From 2-01-FULL-39-10-A sp964525395 (GTDB lineage Bacteria; Patescibacteriota; Microgenomatia; Levybacterales; UBA12049), in NCBI GenBank assembly GCA_964525395.1, contig CAZGGU010000022.1:1-16078 (forward strand): 16,078 nt of DNA, read 5' to 3'. Position numbers and translations under genes: made by a program. Shown one piece after another: positions 1 through 6,900 of this stretch. The notes below the pieces were generated by a model, which saw only the letters and a list, made by a program, of their open reading frames with translations, ran no database searches and was not told where the DNA came from. Each line of letters begins with the position of its first letter. Positions within the stretch are counted from its first letter, which is position 1.

Positions 1-1
1 G

Positions 2-190
2 GAAAAAGTTGAAACTTACCATAATCAAAGAATTAATAAATATCTTATTAAAAAATTGATCCCAGATTATTTAGAGGCAGAGTATTTTATTGTTGGTACT
101 GTTATGATGGAAGAAGAATTATTAAATTTAATGATTGATTTGGGAGTCGACAAAAATAAAATTTTTACAGAAAACTTCACTGGGTATTAG
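2..190 (+). CDS. C-terminal end of a ferredoxin-NADP reductase-like flavoprotein (partial)
   Basis: An open frame enters from the left edge and ends at TAG (188-190), giving 62 residues. The pattern FIVGTVMM..., then a helix, then LGVDKNKIFTENFTGY, matches the end of the NAD(P)H-binding lobe of ferredoxin reductase family proteins, where a G-rich 'xxxGPxxM' nicotinamide loop is followed by a helix, 'GV...I..E.F' and a terminal aromatic residue. Family members move electrons between NAD(P)H and a flavin, ferredoxin or other acceptor. The FAD-binding domain lies outside the window, so substrate and full architecture are unknown. Its last 14 nt overlap the end of the convergent rmuC gene, and no intrinsic terminator is visible between them. 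Family assignment is moderately sure; the exact member is not. Confidence 0.6.
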   Translation, partial: EKVETYHNQRINKYLIKKLIPDYLEAEYFIVGTVMMEEELLNLMIDLGVDKNKIFTENFTGY

Positions 191-1205
191 GCTCTAATTG
201 TTTATTTAATTCTGATTCAAGAGAGTTGGTTGAGTCAAGCTTTTTCCCTATATTTTTAAAAGTAGTGGTTACATTTGCAAATTGTCCTGACGCATTATTG
301 ATATGCTTTCCAAGAATGGAAAGATTTTCGTCTACTTTATCATAGTCGACTTTTAAAGCACGAAGTAAAGCGAAGACTTCTCTAGATTTAGATTCAATTT
401 TCTTTCCCTCAAAAGAAAGTAGAATTACCTGGAGATGCGCATAAAGCGTGTTGGGGGAGACAGCGTAAACCCTTTTTCGTCTAGCGTAATCAAGTATTTC
501 TGGGTTATCTGCAATTTCGTAATAAACTGGTTCTGAAGGTATATACATTAAACAGAAATCCATCGTTCCTTCGTTTGGTAAAATATATTTTTTAGAAATT
601 GAATCGATATGTTTTTTAACATCTCTGATAAACTCTTTTTTAAACATTTCTTTTTCAGTTTGATTTGCAGCCTTCATCATTTTCTGAAAATTTTCCATAG
701 GAAATTTAGAATCAATTGGTAGTATTCCTGCATCAGTTTTAATGGCTGCATCCACTTTTTCACCAGAAGAAAATTGATATTGTATATGAAAGCTATTTTT
801 TGGAAAAGTTTGTGAGATTAAATCTTTGAGCACCTCTTCACCTATGTTTCCACGAAGTTTTGGACTTTTTAAAAAATCCTGAAGTTCTTTCATTGATCTA
901 CCAATTTCACTCATTTCTCCAATTTCTTTATTAACTTGCCCGATTACTTCCGCTGCTTTTGTCAGCCTGTCATTAATTTGTTTGTTGTTTTCCTGGAGAG
1001 TTTTATTCATCTCTAGAGTTGAAGATCTCATCGAATCATTTAACGTTTTATTAGTTTGATCAATAGAATTTTGCATAGTTTTTAGCCATTCGACTAAAGC
1101 TTTGTCAGAGCTTGGAGTTTCTTTTTGTTTTTTGGTTAGTAGGAAGTAGAGGATTATGAATCCGGCGATGAGTGTGATTAGAATAATGGGCAGTTCTATT
1201 TGCAT
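177..1205 (-). CDS. rmuC: RmuC-family DNA recombination protein
   Basis: 342 residues, starting at ATG (1203-1205) and ending at TGA. An N-terminal membrane helix (about residues 5-23) is followed by KKQK. A polar coiled-coil region (about 40-105) comes next, rich in Asn/Gln/Lys heptads. Then follows the RmuC nuclease-like domain (about 110-310), with the family blocks SPKLRGNIGEEVLKDLI, EKVDAAIKTDAGILPIDSKFP and YAVSPNTLYAHLQVI. RmuC proteins are membrane-anchored and limit inversions and other rearrangements; the fold belongs to the PD-(D/E)XK-like nucleases, and a direct catalytic role is not settled. It is the last gene of the minus-strand run, 23 nt after tsaD. No SD is visible; an extended -10-like TGATAAAAT sits in the gap. 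Length is at the short end for the family. Confidence 0.92.
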   Translation of the reverse strand: MQIELPIILITLIAGFIILYFLLTKKQKETPSSDKALVEWLKTMQNSIDQTNKTLNDSMRSSTLEMNKTLQENNKQINDRLTKAAEVIGQVNKEIGEMSEIGRSMKELQDFLKSPKLRGNIGEEVLKDLISQTFPKNSFHIQYQFSSGEKVDAAIKTDAGILPIDSKFPMENFQKMMKAANQTEKEMFKKEFIRDVKKHIDSISKKYILPNEGTMDFCLMYIPSEPVYYEIADNPEILDYARRKRVYAVSPNTLYAHLQVILLSFEGKKIESKSREVFALLRALKVDYDKVDENLSILGKHINNASGQFANVTTTFKNIGKKLDSTNSLESELNKQLEPNTQ

Positions 1206-1216
1206 GTTAGTTATCT

Positions 1217-1222
1217 ATTTTA
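1217..1222 (-). promoter_or_regulatory. Possible -10 box before rmuC
   Basis: On the minus strand the tsaD-rmuC gap reads TGATAAAAT, an extended -10 (TGn plus TAAAAT), 11 nt before the rmuC ATG. This would give a leader of about 4-5 nt. No convincing -35 box was found. In AT-rich DNA such matches are frequent, so rmuC may instead depend on the upstream operon promoter. Confidence 0.3.
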
Positions 1223-1228
1223 TCACGT

Positions 1229-2344
1229 CTAGTCAAAGTAGAGTCCTGGATTAGCATTTATATTTTCCCAAGATATCTCTAGGTTATTAAAAAAAGCTGC
1301 TGCGGCAATCATTGCCCCATTATCAGTACAAAGATTTGTTGAGGGAATAAAAAGTTTAATTCCAGGATTTTGATTTTCAATATTTTTTTGAAGTTTATTT
1401 TTGAGAGAGAGATTTGCTGCGACTCCGCCACCTACTAAAATTGATTTAGCTTTATATTTATCAGCTGCCTTCATAGTTTTTCTGACTATAACTTCAGTAA
1501 TTGAGTTTTGCAGTGATGCACAAAGGTCGTACAGAGTTTGCTTCTCATCATCATTTAATTCTTTTTCTAAAATAATTTCATCCCAGCTAATTTTCTTATT
1601 AGTATTTCTCATGATTGGAAAATGTTTTTCTGTCTCTCTAAGAAAGGCAGCCTTAAGACCAGAGAAAGAAAAATCAAAATCTTTAGTACCTATCATGGGG
1701 CGAGGAAGTGAAATCGTATTTGCATTTCCTTTATCTGCTAACTCTGCGATTTTTGGTCCGCCAGGATATGCGTATCCAAGAAGCCTTGCGCACTTATCAA
1801 AACATTCTCCCGCTGCATCATCACGAGTTCCTCCGAGCCATTTTATTTTTTTATGATCATTGATGAGTACTAAATCTGTATGTCCGCCTGATACCACAAG
1901 TCCTATTGCTGGAAATTCAATTATTTCAGAGTTTTGAATTACATATTCCGAATTATGAATCGGTTCAATGAAGTTTGCATAAATATGCCCAATTAAATGA
2001 TTAGTAGGAATAATTGGTTTGTTCCAAGCAAGGGATAATGCTTTTGCAGTTTCAACTCCGACTAAAAGAGATCCTATGAGTCCTGGGCCATAAGTTACAG
2101 CGACAGCATCGACATCTTTTGGTTTTAAATTTGCTTTATCTAGAGCCTCCTTAATAACTGGAATGATATATTTAACTTGTTCTCTTGCTGCGGTTTCAGG
2201 AATAATTCCACCTGTTTTGGAATGAAGAAATAATGAAGAAGCAAGGGAGTTTGAGAGAAGTTTAACTTTATCTGATTTTTTGTTTCCTTCAATTATTGCA
2301 GCTGCTGTTTCATCACAGCTACTTTCGATGCCAAGTATAAGCAT
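1229..2344 (-). CDS. tsaD: tRNA N6-adenosine threonylcarbamoyltransferase TsaD
   Basis: 371 residues, ATG start. TsaD transfers the threonylcarbamoyl group from threonylcarbamoyl-AMP to A37 of ANN-decoding tRNAs, working in the cytoplasm with TsaB and TsaE. It opens with the ASKHA-fold signature LGIESSCDETA. The metal-binding HxxxH is H116-LIG-H120, and the nucleotide loop SGGHTDLVL is at 152-160. GGTRDDAAGECFDK follows, and near the C-terminus come the conserved GGGVAANLSLK and NGAMIAAAA. Between H120 and the conserved EFP the protein has about 11 more residues than E. coli TsaD, encoded by repeat-like DNA. It starts only 4 nt after the DUF192 stop codon and lacks an SD, so translation probably depends on the preceding gene. 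TsaB and TsaE are not in this window. Confidence 0.96.
   Translation of the reverse strand: MLILGIESSCDETAAAIIEGNKKSDKVKLLSNSLASSLFLHSKTGGIIPETAAREQVKYIIPVIKEALDKANLKPKDVDAVAVTYGPGLIGSLLVGVETAKALSLAWNKPIIPTNHLIGHIYANFIEPIHNSEYVIQNSEIIEFPAIGLVVSGGHTDLVLINDHKKIKWLGGTRDDAAGECFDKCARLLGYAYPGGPKIAELADKGNANTISLPRPMIGTKDFDFSFSGLKAAFLRETEKHFPIMRNTNKKISWDEIILEKELNDDEKQTLYDLCASLQNSITEVIVRKTMKAADKYKAKSILVGGGVAANLSLKNKLQKNIENQNPGIKLFIPSTNLCTDNGAMIAAAAFFNNLEISWENINANPGLYFD
1914..1960. repeat. Repeat-like micro-insertion inside tsaD
   Basis: This short A/T-rich stretch holds repeated ATTC-type words. On the coding strand it contains ATTCATAATTC and later GTAATTC. It encodes the surplus residues IHNSEYVIQNSE in TsaD, just after the metal-binding HxxxH. 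The wording resembles small dispersed intergenic elements found in AT-rich genomes. No second copy occurs in this window, so calling it a repeat rests on its composition and on the length excess in the protein. Confidence 0.35.
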
Positions 2345-2348
2345 ATTT

Positions 2349-2831
2349 TTAGAGGTTCGCGACTTCGATTTTAGTTCCCTTAGTAATATTATACTTTTTA
2401 GCAGTTCCAGAGTTTAATTCTAAAACTTTATCTGCTTCAGTGCTAGATTGATATATAGGAAGATCTGAATTGGGTGAACTTGGCGCTGGTGCATTTTCAA
2501 TGACTTCTACTACCTCATTGCCTTTAATATAGATAATATCAATTGGAAAATCCATTTCTCTCATCCAGAATGAATATTTATCTGCTTTGTCGAAAACAAA
2601 AAGCATTCCGTTTTTTTCTCCAAGTCTCTTAGTATCTGAGAGGCCTACCTGTTTTTCTTTATCTGTTCTTGCAACCTTTACTTTAAATGTTTCGTCTGCA
2701 ATTTTTATACTCGTTCCAGTTTGTCTGCTGAGGAAAATTGTGATTAGGATCATTAAAAAGAAAAGCACCACAACGGCACCAAGAATAAGTCTAATATTTT
2801 CTCTTAACATTAAAATAAGATTTTCTTTCAT
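2349..2831 (-). CDS. Membrane-anchored DUF192 family protein
   Basis: 160 residues. A single N-terminal membrane helix (about residues 14-34) is followed by a DUF192 (COG1430) domain covering about 45-155. Visible family landmarks are GMLFVFDKADKYSFWMREMDFPID, then IIYIKGNEVVEVIENAPAP and IYQSSTEADKVLELNSGTA. The helix with basic residues just inside suggests the domain faces the cell exterior. The biochemical function of DUF192 is not established; members are small beta-rich secreted or lipid-anchored proteins. Its start overlaps the stop of the upstream nucleotidyltransferase gene by 4 nt (ATGA), implying translational coupling. tsaD follows after 4 nt. The usual 'QGLM' motif reads VGLSDTKRL here. 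Confidence 0.88.
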   Translation of the reverse strand: MKENLILMLRENIRLILGAVVVLFFLMILITIFLSRQTGTSIKIADETFKVKVARTDKEKQVGLSDTKRLGEKNGMLFVFDKADKYSFWMREMDFPIDIIYIKGNEVVEVIENAPAPSSPNSDLPIYQSSTEADKVLELNSGTAKKYNITKGTKIEVANL

Positions 2832-3295
2832 ATTTTTGAAATTAAATCTGATGTAGAAAAACTTTTAAATTTCTTGATAATTAGAAGTTTTGCATTTATT
2901 TTTTTACACTGCTGCCTTCTTTGATCAATAAATTTGTCACCATCAGTTATTCCAATTACATCGGGCTTAATTTGGACTATAAGTTTATCATATTCTTCAT
3001 TCTTTGTCACGCCCTTTAGCGGGATAATGAAGTCAACATCACTACATGTAGATAAGATGAATGCTCTATTTTTCTGATTATTTACAGGTCTGTTTTCTCC
3101 TTTTCTTTTTTTAATATTCTCATCACTTTCTAATAGAATAATCACAGCGCCTGATTTTTTTAGTTCTTTTAGAAAAGATAAATGGCCATCATGGAGAATA
3201 TCGAAACAGCCGCCTGCCAAGATAATTTTTTCCTTTGATTGTTTGATCTTTTGAATTGCCTGATTTATTTGTTCGGCATTAAGTATTTTATTCAC
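2828..3295 (-). CDS. Cytidylyltransferase-like nucleotidyltransferase (RfaE2/TagD type)
   Basis: 155 residues. The minus-strand start is GTG (3293-3295); no nearby ATG fits better and no SD is visible. The N-terminal GGCFDILHDGHLSFL carries the HxGH nucleotide-binding signature at H35-H38, and the C-terminal STSDLISKI corresponds to the family's 'STT-I' motif near residues 147-155. Such enzymes attach a nucleoside monophosphate, from CTP or ATP, to a sugar phosphate, glycerol phosphate or flavin. Length and motifs fit the stand-alone RfaE C-terminal domain type (ADP-heptose synthesis) or glycerol-3-phosphate cytidylyltransferase, but the substrate cannot be read from the sequence. No heptose or teichoic-acid genes are nearby. 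It lies between the VanW gene (12 nt upstream) and the DUF192 gene (4-nt overlap). Confidence 0.85.
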   Translation of the reverse strand: MNKILNAEQINQAIQKIKQSKEKIILAGGCFDILHDGHLSFLKELKKSGAVIILLESDENIKKRKGENRPVNNQKNRAFILSTCSDVDFIIPLKGVTKNEEYDKLIVQIKPDVIGITDGDKFIDQRRQQCKKINAKLLIIKKFKSFSTSDLISKI

Positions 3296-3307
3296 TTTTA
3301 GGAGCAG

Positions 3308-4747
3308 TTAGATTGGTTTTGTTCCCCTGAGAAAGACAGCTTGCCAAGGTCTATAGTTGGAAGTATATTTCTCAGATATCAATGTTTTTCCGTCTTTGGT
3401 GACTACTCTAGTGAAGTAAACGTTTGCCCCATTAGCAGCAAAGTCTACTTGTTTAATTTGTCCAACTGGGAGATTTGGATCGTCTTCATATTTTGCTTCA
3501 GGTGCGGGAGTCTGATTAGTAATTACTGGTTCGCTTACTGTTGAGATTCTTCCATCTTTGGTTCCATAGAGCATAAAAGTAAGTCTAAGTTCTTCAGGAT
3601 CAACCACAGTTTGGATTAGAATATGGTGGCCCGTATCATTTTTAAACTTAAAATCTACACTTGGAATATAAACAGTGGCATCAATTCCTGGAGAAGAGTC
3701 TTGTTCGTAATATCCCACTCTGTATGCATGAGCATGTCTTTCTTCGACTGGAAGTCCAGCATTTAGAACTGCTCTGAAAAGAGTAGTCGAGACCTGACAA
3801 ACTCCTCCTCCGTCACCAAGTACAGTTTTTCCACCCGAGATAACATAGGCCTGTTTATATCCCGTGAGATTAGAAACATCACCTACTGTTTTAGCGAAAG
3901 AAAATGTTTCACCTGGGGCTACAAGTGTTCCGTTAACTCGAGATGCTGCAAGGGCAACGTTATAAACTCTATTTTCAATTGAGTGTTGATAGGTGGAAGT
4001 TCCTGATCCGATAAGTTCTTTAATTCCCATTTTATTCACTTTGTCGGTGGTAAGATTTGGTTTAGTTGTTTTTACTGGGACGGGAATAATAATCTTATTT
4101 TGACCTGTGTAGTTATTAACTAATTCTGCTTTTGAAAGAACTATTTGATTTAGCTCATCTTTATTTACCTGTTGGCCGTTTTGTGATTCTCTAAATTCTT
4201 TAACTCTTCCTTCATCGAAATTAAAAACTGCTTCAACTGGATCCTTGTTAATTTTTTCGTAAAGTGGATTTAATTTTTCATCTAAATTTTGTTGAGAAAA
4301 TTTATAAGAAGGAGAAAGATTGATTCCGCTTGTATATGCTTGAAGAATAATGCTTATATTTGATAATGGATCTTTGGATCTTCCAACACTCATTGCTTGA
4401 TTGGCCAGCAGATTCTCATCATATCCAAATTCAATTTCTTTCGCTGATATGGTAGCCGCCTCATTTTCAAAAGTAAACTCAAAATCTGCTGTTTTTGTTG
4501 TTTCATTTTTATTTCTAAAATAATCTTGAATTTCTTTTTCTGATTTTCTGCTAAATTCTTTACCGTCTACACTAACTCCAGGATAAACTTTCCCACTGTA
4601 AAAATTTTGAAATGCAAAATATGAAAAGCTAGTTACTAAAAAAATTGCAATTAATGCACCGGTAAAAAACCAGAACGAAACTCGACTCACATGTTTTATG
4701 TGAGTTTTTTTAAGCTTAGATTTTGCTTTTTCCATAGAAGAAATCAT
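3308..4747 (-). CDS. VanW family cell-envelope protein with YoaR-like N-terminal region
   Basis: 479 residues. A basic N-terminus precedes one membrane helix (about residues 24-47), so the rest is probably outside the membrane. Residues about 55-200 resemble the peptidoglycan-binding-like region of YoaR-type proteins (KVYPGVSVDGKEF at its start). The VanW domain covers about 255-385: STYQHSIENRVYNVALAA, GETFSFAKTVGD, GGGVCQVSTTLFRA and EERHAHAYRVGYYE. The end, after residue 430, looks like the G5-type beta segment often seen in VanW proteins. VanW is named for its place in some vancomycin-resistance clusters, but the domain is widespread and its activity unknown; no resistance role is implied here. 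It heads the minus-strand operon. A second in-frame ATG lies at residue 5 (4733-4735), and neither start has an SD. Confidence 0.9.
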   Translation of the reverse strand: MISSMEKAKSKLKKTHIKHVSRVSFWFFTGALIAIFLVTSFSYFAFQNFYSGKVYPGVSVDGKEFSRKSEKEIQDYFRNKNETTKTADFEFTFENEAATISAKEIEFGYDENLLANQAMSVGRSKDPLSNISIILQAYTSGINLSPSYKFSQQNLDEKLNPLYEKINKDPVEAVFNFDEGRVKEFRESQNGQQVNKDELNQIVLSKAELVNNYTGQNKIIIPVPVKTTKPNLTTDKVNKMGIKELIGSGTSTYQHSIENRVYNVALAASRVNGTLVAPGETFSFAKTVGDVSNLTGYKQAYVISGGKTVLGDGGGVCQVSTTLFRAVLNAGLPVEERHAHAYRVGYYEQDSSPGIDATVYIPSVDFKFKNDTGHHILIQTVVDPEELRLTFMLYGTKDGRISTVSEPVITNQTPAPEAKYEDDPNLPVGQIKQVDFAANGANVYFTRVVTKDGKTLISEKYTSNYRPWQAVFLRGTKPI

Positions 4748-4762
4748 TGTGGTGAAGTAGTA

Positions 4763-4780
4763 GATATTATACTATATATC
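4763..4780. promoter_or_regulatory. Overlapping divergent -10 boxes (bidirectional promoter)
   Basis: Only 34 nt separate the divergent ATGs. On the minus strand, a perfect TATAAT occupies 4771-4766 and would start transcription about 12 nt before the VanW ATG. On the plus strand, TATACT (4768-4773) ends 8 nt before the solute-binding protein ATG, giving an almost leaderless mRNA. The segment GATATTATACTATATATC is an imperfect palindrome, so the two -10 boxes share bases. No good -35 box was found on either side. Confidence 0.6.
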
Positions 4781-4781
4781 T

Positions 4782-6308
4782 ATGGAAGAAGAAACTATAT
4801 TCCAAGGTAATCAGAATGCACCTGCGGATCCACCAACTCACTTAACTCCAAACAACTCACCAGCAGAGCCAATAAATATTGACCCTCATGTCGACGAGAC
4901 GCCTGTAGCTCGAGAAAATGTTGTTACTAATTCAGCTCCACCGCCTCCACCAATCCCTCAAGATCACGAAGATGGGCATCCGATAAAAAAAATATTAATT
5001 ATTATTCTAGCGATTATTCTAGGAATAGCGTTAGTTATTGGAATAATAGCCGTTCTGTCAAAAGGAGGAGGAGAAGATAAAAAAGAAAAAAGAGTGATTT
5101 CTTACTGGGGAATAAATGAAGACCCGGAATATATGAAAACTGTAATTGCAGATTTTGAGAAAGCAAATCCTGGAATTTCGGTAGAATATGAAAAACAAGA
5201 TATTTCAAATTATCGAGAAAAACTGACAACAAGAATTCCTAATGGAAATGGACCTGACGTCTATTCATTTCATAATACTTGGGTTCCTCAAATAGAAAAA
5301 GATCTTGAACCGCTTCCTTCCTCAGTAATTACCAAAGAACAGTTTGACAGTATTTACTATCCATCTGCACAAAAGGATTTAATAAAAGGAAATTCAATTT
5401 ATGGAATTCCACTGGAAACTGATGCGCTGGTGATGTTTGTAAATCCACAAATTTTGGAAGCAGCTGGTGTGGAAAATCAGACTATTTATGATATTCCAAA
5501 AACTTGGCAGGAGTTTATTAAGACTAGCGCAGCTCTTACAAAAAGAGACGATCAAGGAAGGATAACTTTATCAGGTGCAGGGATTGGAGCCTATGATAAT
5601 GTTGAACATGCGCCAGATATTATCTCTCTTTTATTTGCTCAGAATGGTGTGGATTTTAATGATATTGCTAATTCTTCAAAAAAGGTTGATGATGCGCTAA
5701 CTTTTTACACCAATTTCGCACTCTTTGAAAATAATGTTTATGACAATACTTTGGATAATTCATTGAAGTCTTTTTCTGAAGGTAATTTAGCAATGTTTTT
5801 CGGATTCGCAACTGATTTTTTTAAAATAAAAAAGTTAAATCCTAATTTAAATTTCGTAATTGCTCCGGTCCCACAGCTTTTAAATCAAGATCAAATAAAT
5901 ATGACTTCTTATTGGGCAGAGGGAGTCTCTAGTAAATCTCAAAATAAAACCGATGCAATGCTATTTATGAAATATCTAACTAAGCCAGAAGTCCAAGAGA
6001 AATTATTTCAAGAGCAAACTACTAAGTTTGGTTTTGGTAGGCCTTATGGAAATAAAAATTTAGCGAAAAAACTGAATGGCACCCCATTTAGTGTATTTAA
6101 TGAAGAGTCGCTCACTGCAATTTCGTCACCATTTTCTAGCAATACTTTTGATAATGGTTTAAATGATAAAAATAATGCTGTCCTTCAAGGGATTGTGAAT
6201 TCAATACTTAATGGACAAAATAGCGGCTCTTCAGCGGAATCACTTTCAGTAGGCATGGTACAGGTAGAAAATGAGATTAAAGGTATCCAACCCAAACCAA
6301 CTAATTAA
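4782..6308 (+). CDS. Membrane-anchored extracellular solute-binding protein (ABC sugar-type)
   Basis: 508 residues in three parts: a polar, Pro/Asn/Glu-rich N-terminal segment (1-67, including PPPPP); one strong membrane helix (about 70-92) after KK; and a family 1 solute-binding domain (about 104-500). The domain starts RVISYWGINEDPEYMKTVI, with NGNGPDVYSFHNTW and YGIPLETDALVMFVNP as recognisable ligand-lobe motifs, and later SYWAEGVSSKS and AMLFMKYLTKPEVQEKLF. Such proteins capture sugars or similar solutes for ABC importers. No permease or ATPase genes are adjacent, so partner and ligand are unknown. There is no lipobox cysteine, so anchoring is by the helix, with the proline-rich segment probably cytoplasmic. 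It is transcribed divergently from the VanW operon, and no SD precedes the ATG. Confidence 0.87.
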   Translation: MEEETIFQGNQNAPADPPTHLTPNNSPAEPINIDPHVDETPVARENVVTNSAPPPPPIPQDHEDGHPIKKILIIILAIILGIALVIGIIAVLSKGGGEDKKEKRVISYWGINEDPEYMKTVIADFEKANPGISVEYEKQDISNYREKLTTRIPNGNGPDVYSFHNTWVPQIEKDLEPLPSSVITKEQFDSIYYPSAQKDLIKGNSIYGIPLETDALVMFVNPQILEAAGVENQTIYDIPKTWQEFIKTSAALTKRDDQGRITLSGAGIGAYDNVEHAPDIISLLFAQNGVDFNDIANSSKKVDDALTFYTNFALFENNVYDNTLDNSLKSFSEGNLAMFFGFATDFFKIKKLNPNLNFVIAPVPQLLNQDQINMTSYWAEGVSSKSQNKTDAMLFMKYLTKPEVQEKLFQEQTTKFGFGRPYGNKNLAKKLNGTPFSVFNEESLTAISSPFSSNTFDNGLNDKNNAVLQGIVNSILNGQNSGSSAESLSVGMVQVENEIKGIQPKPTN

Positions 6309-6335
6309 ATCTATGTCAGCGGTTACTATCGGTTA

Positions 6336-6364
6336 TTGACAAAGATTTTGATTTAATTTATCAT
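6336..6364 (+). promoter_or_regulatory. Sigma70-type promoter for greA
   Basis: A consensus TTGACA (6336-6341), a 17-nt spacer and TATCAT (6359-6364, five of six matches) predict a start near 6371, about 42 nt before the greA ATG. It is one of the two best promoters in the window and lies 28 nt after the solute-binding protein stop codon. Confidence 0.8.
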
Positions 6365-6377
6365 CGGCAATAATTAC

Positions 6378-6401
6378 GTCCCTCAAGACTCTGTGAGGGA
6401 C
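6378..6401 (+). promoter_or_regulatory. Hairpin in the greA 5' leader
   Basis: GTCCCTCA (6378-6385) pairs perfectly with TGAGGGAC (6394-6401) around an 8-nt loop, 11 nt before the greA ATG, and is followed by TTTATATT. It could be an early terminator, a 5' stabiliser, or a fold that buries the only SD-like bases (GAGGG, 6395-6399). The 3' arm plus loop shares TCTGTGAGGG with the hairpin at 9136-9159. Confidence 0.6.
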
Positions 6402-6412
6402 TTTATATTAAA

Positions 6413-6874
6413 ATGGATAGTAAAAAAATTTACCTCACAAAAGAAGGATTAGATGAATTAAAACAGGAGCTCGATCAACTGGTAAAAGTAAAAAGACCAG
6501 ATCTTCTTAACCGCGTATCTCAAGCAAGAAATATGGGAGATCTTTCAGAAAATGCTGAGTATACAGTAGCGAAAGATGAGCTAACATTTATCGATGGAAG
6601 AATTGAAGAGCTGGAGGAAATTTTGCAGCAAGTAGTTATCATTAAAGCAGATCACTCAAGCACCATTAAGCTTGGCTCAACTGTAAATGTTAACGCAGGT
6701 GGAGACAAAGATATTTTTACAGTTGTAGGAGAATGGGAAGCAGATCCTAAAGAAAGAAAAATTTCCCATGAATCTCCTCTTGGAAAAGCACTTATAGGTA
6801 AAAAAGTAGGAGAAACCGTAGAAGTTGAAGCGCCTGCGGGTAAAATAGTTTATACTATAGAAGCTATAAATTAA
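6413..6874 (+). CDS. greA: Transcription elongation factor GreA
   Basis: 153 residues, close to the family norm of about 158. GreA enters the secondary channel of RNA polymerase and stimulates cleavage of backtracked RNA. The N-terminal antiparallel coiled coil (about 8-75) has the acidic tip MGDLSENAEY, whose D and E residues hold the catalytic magnesium. The C-terminal FKBP-like domain (about 80-153) has the typical IKLGSTV, ISHESPLGKALIGKKVGETVEVEAPAGK and a final YTIEAI strand. Its own promoter and leader hairpin lie just upstream. The ATG lacks a well-spaced SD. kbl follows after 26 nt without a visible terminator, so the two may be cotranscribed. Confidence 0.97.
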   Translation: MDSKKIYLTKEGLDELKQELDQLVKVKRPDLLNRVSQARNMGDLSENAEYTVAKDELTFIDGRIEELEEILQQVVIIKADHSSTIKLGSTVNVNAGGDKDIFTVVGEWEADPKERKISHESPLGKALIGKKVGETVEVEAPAGKIVYTIEAIN

Positions 6875-6900
6875 TCCTCGCTGGTTCGAAGATTTTTGAA

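Noticed and set aside
1401..1856. 151-codon plus-strand frame opposite tsaD
   Set aside because: Lies wholly inside tsaD antisense; the product has no recognisable pattern and is a by-product of tsaD codon usage.
3308..4747. VanW as a vancomycin-resistance marker
   Set aside because: No vanR/S/H/A/X-type genes nearby; VanW domains are widespread in bacteria without resistance clusters.
6875..6900. GGTTCGAAG between greA and kbl, resembling a tRNA T-arm
   Set aside because: No acceptor stem or other tRNA arms around it, and the gap is only 26 nt.
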